A DNA stretch of 64,000 nt from Gemmatimonadota bacterium (GTDB lineage: Bacteria > Gemmatimonadota > Gemmatimonadetes > Gemmatimonadales > Gemmatimonadaceae): contig JAJPIM010000030.1 of NCBI GenBank assembly GCA_021324775.1, positions 1-64,000 on the forward strand, written 5' to 3'. This document shows positions 59,780 through 64,000 of the stretch, one piece after another. The position numbers were made by a program, and so were the translations under genes. Position 1 is the stretch's first letter, and each line of letters opens with the position of its first letter. A model generated the notes under the pieces. That model had not been told where the DNA came from. It did no database searches and saw only the letters and a program-made list of their open reading frames with translations.

Positions 59780-60619
59780 ATGCATAGATCTCCGTGGGTC
59801 GTCGCCGCGATCGCGGGTGGGCTGGCGGCGCTATCAGCGGCCGCACAGCCGAGCGATCCTGGGGCGTCCGTTCCGGTGCGGCTCACCGTGTCGCGGCTCT
59901 GGTACGCGCCTGGCGACCATGGGCAGGTGTGGGTGCGTCTCGGCAGCGACGCATATCTCATCGTCTTGCACGCTGAGCCTGACGGTCACGTGCGGATCGT
60001 ATTTCCGCTGGACCCATCCGATAACGCGTATGTGCACCGTGATTCCGCGATCGAGATCCGGTCGCGCGGCGACCGCGACGCATTCGTCGTCGACGATTCC
60101 TCGGGGACGGGAACGTGGTACGCGGCCGTGTCGAAGAAGCCGTACCACTTCGACCCGGTGACACTCGGCACGCACTGGGACTACGGGCAGATCCCGCACG
60201 TACTGGCGGTGCGGGATGCCGAGGGGGATCTGACTGCGCTGGTGCAGCGGTTGTCGACGGGGCGCTTCGACTATGACATCGTGCAGTACCACATCGGCCT
60301 GGAGCGGGGCGGGCGAGAGATTGCTGCGTCCCCAGGTGGATCTGGCGGCGCCCCTCCCCCGCCGGCACCGGCGGCGCCGCCGGACGATCCGGATGGGCCG
60401 TGGTGGTTAGGGCCATGGGGACTGGGGCCATGGGGCTGGCCGGGGTGGATATTGCCGCATCCGTCGCCGAATCCAGGGCCGCTGTATAATCGGGTCGCAC
60501 CGGCGCCCGCGGGGACCTCGGGCGCTGGGCATACGGCGGCTGCGCCGGAAGCGCATCAGGCGCCAGAGGCGCATCATGACCATGAGGCCAGTGGCGGGGG
60601 CTCGTCGCCGCACCACTAA
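59780..60619 (+). CDS. Secreted DUF4384-domain protein
   Basis: 279 residues from ATG 59780. Signal peptide (VVAAIAGGLAALSAAAQ). Residues 30-120 resemble DUF4384 (GQVWVRLGSDAYLIVLHAEP, GHVRIVFPLDPSDNAYVHRD). The C-terminal 110 residues are low-complexity: Pro/Gly/Trp-rich (WWLGPWGLGPWGWPGW) and His/Glu-rich. Possibly a surface protein. Convergent with hpnB (4-base overlap of stops). Confidence 0.7.
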   Translation: MHRSPWVVAAIAGGLAALSAAAQPSDPGASVPVRLTVSRLWYAPGDHGQVWVRLGSDAYLIVLHAEPDGHVRIVFPLDPSDNAYVHRDSAIEIRSRGDRDAFVVDDSSGTGTWYAAVSKKPYHFDPVTLGTHWDYGQIPHVLAVRDAEGDLTALVQRLSTGRFDYDIVQYHIGLERGGREIAASPGGSGGAPPPPAPAAPPDDPDGPWWLGPWGLGPWGWPGWILPHPSPNPGPLYNRVAPAPAGTSGAGHTAAAPEAHQAPEAHHDHEASGGGSSPHH

Positions 60620-61755
60620 GGCCCAACCGCGCCGCCGTACGTCCGGCCCTTCCACGTCGCGCGCACGCCGCGCCACGAGCGTATCGTGGAGCTGACCGTC
60701 ATCAGGAGATAGAGCGTCCCCGTGACCGGTAGCGCGAGCGCCCACAGGGGCGAGCGGCCGTAGAAGCGCAGCACGGGGATGTAGCTTGCGATCATCGCAC
60801 ATGACGCGATAGCCGCGAGCCAGCGTGCGGTCGCGGGGCCGGTGATCCATGCGAGCGGCGCGATCCAGAACGCCACGGCGAGCAGCACCACGCAGCAGGC
60901 GAGCAGCAGCCCGGAAAAGTGGAGCTGCGCGAAGGCCGAGCGTGCGACCATGTGCCAACTGGCGCGCAGCGTGCCCAGGCGACGCCGGCTGACTGCGGAA
61001 TGCGTCAGACCGATCCAGGTGCGTCCGCCGGCGGATTTGATTCGTCGTGCCAGCGCGCAATCGTCGATCAGCTCATCCCGGATCGCGACGAATCCCCCGA
61101 TCTGTTCCAGCATTCCAGTCTCGACCAGCACACAGCCGCCGGCGGCAGCGGCGACGAGGCGGCTCGGCGAATTGGAGATGCGAAACGGATACAGGAGCTT
61201 GAAGAAGTAGACGAACGCCGGGACGAGGAGCTTGTCCCAGGTGCTCTCCATCTCGAGGACCGCCATGAGTGAGAGGAGCTGCCGGCCGTCGAGCCGCCGG
61301 CGTGCGAGCAGGGCGGCGAGGATGCCCGGGCGCAATTCGATGTCGGCGTCGAGGAGGAGCGTGAGCGGCGTGCGAACGGAGTGACGCCCCTGTTCCAGCG
61401 CCCACATCTTGCCGACCCATCCCCCGGGCATTGGGGATCCGGCGATCACCCGGCACGAATCGCCGCCAGCGGAGCGCGCGGCATCCGCGGTGCCGTCGTC
61501 CGACTGGTCGTCGATGACGACGATTTCGAGACCGGCGCCCTGGGCGCGGAGCGCGGCGATCGTGTTTCCGATCACCGCGGCTTCATCGCGGGCGGGGATG
61601 AGCGCGGTTACGCCGGAGCAATCGGTGGTCGCGTCGCCGTCGCGGCTATCGGGGCTGCCATCGAGCCGCTCGCATGTGCTCCACGCGCGCCATGGTGCGA
61701 GAAGAATGCCGGTCCAGAGGGCGGCCGCCGCCGCGGCCAGCGTGGTGAGTACCAC
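60616..61755 (-). CDS. hpnB: Hopene-associated glycosyltransferase HpnB
   Basis: 379 residues. GT2 family with three to four C-terminal membrane helices. DxD-like LLLDADIEL, GSPMPGGWVGKMWALEQG (HpnB signature), the QxxRW-like region SRRRLGTLRASWHMVARSAF. Belongs to the hopanoid modification set; exact sugar is not certain. Last gene of the hopanoid group in the window, 75 bp after hpnH. Confidence 0.88.
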   Translation of the reverse strand: MVLTTLAAAAAALWTGILLAPWRAWSTCERLDGSPDSRDGDATTDCSGVTALIPARDEAAVIGNTIAALRAQGAGLEIVVIDDQSDDGTADAARSAGGDSCRVIAGSPMPGGWVGKMWALEQGRHSVRTPLTLLLDADIELRPGILAALLARRRLDGRQLLSLMAVLEMESTWDKLLVPAFVYFFKLLYPFRISNSPSRLVAAAAGGCVLVETGMLEQIGGFVAIRDELIDDCALARRIKSAGGRTWIGLTHSAVSRRRLGTLRASWHMVARSAFAQLHFSGLLLACCVVLLAVAFWIAPLAWITGPATARWLAAIASCAMIASYIPVLRFYGRSPLWALALPVTGTLYLLMTVSSTIRSWRGVRATWKGRTYGGAVGP

Positions 61756-61830
61756 GGGGATGGCGATGCGGCGGGGGCAGAGCCGAGCGGCGCGCGCGGT
61801 GAGGTCGTGGAGCCGCGCGCGGACGGCGGG

Positions 61831-62952
61831 TCAGCTCGACTTGCGGAGGGGCGGCGATCCTGTGCCGGAGAGGACGGTGAGCGGGACACCGCCGCGCTCG
61901 CGAGCGTAGCGGATGGGCAGCTCGGGCGCCATGGGTCCGCTGGTGCGCGGTCCGCGCAGCGCGACCGTCAGGGCTTTGAGAGGATGCGCGAAGGCGTCGT
62001 CGACGGCGGTGCCTTCGTAGCCGCAATGCGCCATACAGTTGTCGCACTTCGGATTGCGGCCAGTGCCGTACGATTCCCACTCCGTGTCTTCCATCAGCGC
62101 CTTGAACGTCGGCGCGTACCCCTCGGTGACCAGGAGGTAGCAGGGCTTCTGCCAGCCGAACACGTTGCGAGTCGGCGTGCTCCACGGCGTGCACTCATAC
62201 GTCTGGTTCCCCGCGAGGAAGTCCTGGAAGAGCGACGACTGGCTCAGGGGCCACTGCTTGCCTTTGCCCCGCTTGAAGATCTCGCGGAAGAGATTCTTGC
62301 TGTCGGTCCGGGCGAGGAACACGTCGTGCCGCGGCGCGCGCTCGTAGGTGAAGCCTGGGGAGACCGTGATACCTTCGACGCCCAGCGTGGTGACGAAGTC
62401 GAAGAACTTCGCGACATCCTCCGGGTTTTCTCCCTGGAAGAGCGTGCAGTTGATCGAGACGCGGAAACCGCGGTGGCGCGCCATGCGGATGGCGGTGACC
62501 GCTTTTTCGAAGACCCCGTCGCGGCACACCGATGCGTCGTGCCGCTCCTGGAGTCCATCCAGGTGGACCGAGAACGTGAGGTACTTCGACGGCGTGAATT
62601 CGTCGAGGCGTTTGGCCAGCAGGATCGCGTTCGTGCAGAGATACACGAACTTTTTCCGGGCGACGATGCCGGCGACGATCGTTGGCATCTCCGTGTGGAT
62701 CAGGGGCTCGCCGCCGGGGATCGAGACGACGGGCGCGCCGCATTCATCGACAGCGGCGAGGCATTCGTCCACGGTGAGCCGCTTGCGCAGGATATCGTTG
62801 GAGTACGCGATCTTGCCGCAGCCCGCGCACTCGAGATTGCACTGGAAGAGCGGTTCCAGCATGAGCACGAGCGGATAGCGGCGTTCGCGGCGGAGTTTCT
62901 TGCCCACGACATAACGGCCGATGCGGTACTGCTGGTAGAGTGGAATGCCCAT
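61831..62952 (-). CDS. hpnH: Adenosyl hopene synthase HpnH (radical SAM)
   Basis: 373 residues. Radical SAM cluster CNLECAGC at 38-45 (Cys38, Cys42, Cys45), with the B12-independent HpnH features YAPTFKALMED and CDNCMAHCGYEG. Joins an adenosyl radical to diploptene, the first step of extended hopanoid side chains. The family is strongly conserved from MGIPLYQQYRIGRYVVGKKL onward. 20 bp after ispH. Confidence 0.92.
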   Translation of the reverse strand: MGIPLYQQYRIGRYVVGKKLRRERRYPLVLMLEPLFQCNLECAGCGKIAYSNDILRKRLTVDECLAAVDECGAPVVSIPGGEPLIHTEMPTIVAGIVARKKFVYLCTNAILLAKRLDEFTPSKYLTFSVHLDGLQERHDASVCRDGVFEKAVTAIRMARHRGFRVSINCTLFQGENPEDVAKFFDFVTTLGVEGITVSPGFTYERAPRHDVFLARTDSKNLFREIFKRGKGKQWPLSQSSLFQDFLAGNQTYECTPWSTPTRNVFGWQKPCYLLVTEGYAPTFKALMEDTEWESYGTGRNPKCDNCMAHCGYEGTAVDDAFAHPLKALTVALRGPRTSGPMAPELPIRYARERGGVPLTVLSGTGSPPLRKSS

Positions 62953-62972
62953 CGTTTTGAATCCTCTCGTCG

Positions 62973-63938
62973 TCAGCGCACAGACTGCCGGCCGAGCTCG
63001 GCGGGCAGTTTGAATGTAGTCGTCTCTTCGACACCGGGCGCCGTGGCGACCGTGGTTACCCCCAAAGTACGCAACCGCTCAATGGCGAGGTCAACTAGTA
63101 CCTCGGGGGTAGAGGCCCCGGCGGTGAGGGCTACCCTGCCGCCCTGCGGGAGCCATGCCGGATCGATATCGTCCGCGTCCTCGATGAGGTATGACGGTAT
63201 CCCCATTTGGGCGCCGACTTCCCGTAACCGGTTCGAGTTGGAGCTGTTCTGGGCACCCACGACGAGCAGGACTTCGGCGTCCGCCGCGAGGGCTCGTACG
63301 GCGTTCTGCCGATTCTGCGTGGCGTAGCAGATATCGTCCAGTCCGGGGCCGGTGATCTCCGGGAACCGGCGGCGGAGTGCAGCGATCACATCGCGCGTAT
63401 CGTCGAGACTGAGCGTGGTCTGCGTCACGTAGGCGAGGCGCGCCGGGTCACGCACGATGAGTTTGTCCACCTCTTCCACCGTACAGAGGACGTGAACGGG
63501 TCCGTCCACCTGGCCCAGCGTGCCTGCGACCTCGACGTGTCCCGCGTGGCCGACGATGATGATCTCCAGTCCTTCACTCGCGAACCGCTGCGCCTGGCGG
63601 TGCACCTTCGTGACCAGGGGGCAGGTTGCATCGATGACGCGAAGCCCGCCGCCGGCAGCGCCGGATTCGACGCGGCGGGCGACACCGTGGGCGCTGAAGA
63701 TCACGATGGCGCCCCGCGGGACCTGTGCCAGATCTTCGACGAATACAGCGCCTCGCCGTTCCAGGTCCTCGACGACGCGCCGGTTGTGCACGATCTCGTG
63801 CAAGACGAATACCGGCGCCCCGTGGACATCGAGCGCGCGCTCGACGATCTCGACAGCTCGCACGACCCCGGCGCAGAACCCGCGGGGTTGCGCCAGCATC
63901 AGATCCAGGGGCCTGTCTTCAGTTGGTGCTGATGGCAT
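62973..63938 (-). CDS. ispH: 4-hydroxy-3-methylbut-2-enyl diphosphate reductase
   Basis: 321 residues. The three Fe-S ligands are Cys22 (QPRGFCAGVVRA), Cys106 (VIDATCPLVTKVH) and Cys204 (DDICYATQNRQNAV). Last step of the MEP isoprenoid pathway, giving IPP and DMAPP, the precursors of squalene and hopanoids. TQNRQ and GAQNSSNSNRL are family signatures. Start ATG 63938. Confidence 0.93.
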   Translation of the reverse strand: MPSAPTEDRPLDLMLAQPRGFCAGVVRAVEIVERALDVHGAPVFVLHEIVHNRRVVEDLERRGAVFVEDLAQVPRGAIVIFSAHGVARRVESGAAGGGLRVIDATCPLVTKVHRQAQRFASEGLEIIIVGHAGHVEVAGTLGQVDGPVHVLCTVEEVDKLIVRDPARLAYVTQTTLSLDDTRDVIAALRRRFPEITGPGLDDICYATQNRQNAVRALAADAEVLLVVGAQNSSNSNRLREVGAQMGIPSYLIEDADDIDPAWLPQGGRVALTAGASTPEVLVDLAIERLRTLGVTTVATAPGVEETTTFKLPAELGRQSVR

Positions 63939-63950
63939 CGTCCCTGCCGC

Positions 63951-64000
63951 CTAGTCGAGGTAGCCGTTGGTTCTGAACCAGCCGGCGGCATCGCGAATCG
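63951..64000 (-). CDS. hpnA: HpnA-like sugar epimerase, C-terminal end (partial)
   Basis: Only the last 16 residues (IRDAAGWFRTNGYLD) and a TAG stop are in the window. WFRxNGYL is the usual end of the hopanoid-associated sugar epimerase HpnA, which often lies next to ispH/hpnH. The call rests on this short end and on context. Confidence 0.6.
   Translation of the reverse strand, partial: IRDAAGWFRTNGYLD

Noticed and set aside
1-64000. CRISPR array, tRNA or rRNA genes
   Set aside because: No regular repeat-spacer pattern, cloverleaf with CCA-side TTCRANY box, or rRNA-like conserved sequence was found by eye.

Overview
The window is GC-rich bacterial chromosome with short intergenic gaps, many secreted hydrolases, TonB-type outer membrane proteins and a hopanoid cluster (part of hpnA, ispH, hpnH, hpnB). 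This suits a Gram-negative soil bacterium. The mix of M13 peptidase, prolidase-type amidohydrolases, secreted TonB_C proteins and DUF6868 recalls Gemmatimonadota, but the phylum is inference; no rRNA or tRNA gene was found to fix it.

Layout. 0-11.4 kb is an accessory region: the end of an IS3-type transposase, a broken DUF4329 toxin with an intact lipoprotein immunity gene, a tyrosine recombinase, a Fic protein with twin operators, three paralogous secreted TonB_C proteins, an amidohydrolase, an orphan HicB and a Doc/AbrB pair. A 34-bp repeat occurs three times here. 11.7-26.5 kb is a catabolic island. On the plus strand lie a class V PLP enzyme, a bicupin and an amino-acid permease. On the minus strand lies a cyclase/hydrolase followed by iorA, iorB, a flavin monooxygenase fused to an Old Yellow Enzyme domain (anthraniloyl-CoA type), SDR, MarR, enoyl-CoA hydratase, acyl-CoA dehydrogenase, thioesterase and RidA, mostly with overlapping stops and starts. 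My reading is a CoA-thioester aromatic pathway, most simply isatin to isatinate to 2-aminobenzoyl-CoA, followed by beta-oxidation-like steps. IorAB would make the CoA thioester, which would explain why no CoA ligase is present.

26.8-41.6 kb holds a RES/Xre toxin-antitoxin pair whose antitoxin carries a receiver-like N-terminus, small redox genes, an M23 peptidase, a beta-propeller protein, a second amidohydrolase, a CopG/PIN pair, a merR-led mercury operon without merA, an ArsR/truncated AHSA1/DinB operon and a MazF pair. 41.6-50.1 kb holds an FtsX remnant, an M13 peptidase, a PDZ aspartyl protease, and a cobalamin riboswitch with terminator upstream of a TonB receptor and a propeller lipoprotein. 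50.2-59.5 kb holds a nucleotidyltransferase pair, a metallo-beta-lactamase-fold protein, an esterase, a Phd/PIN pair with a 26-bp palindrome, an RsbRD-type histidine kinase, an SDR, an EamA transporter and a methyltransferase. 59.8-64 kb ends with a DUF4384 protein and the hopanoid genes.

Toxin-antitoxin or toxin-immunity modules are unusually dense (about nine), and several have clear palindromic operators. Start codons were moved inward from the longest frame wherever a ribosome site, a stop/start overlap or family alignment supported it. Positions and motifs were read by eye; no database search was run.
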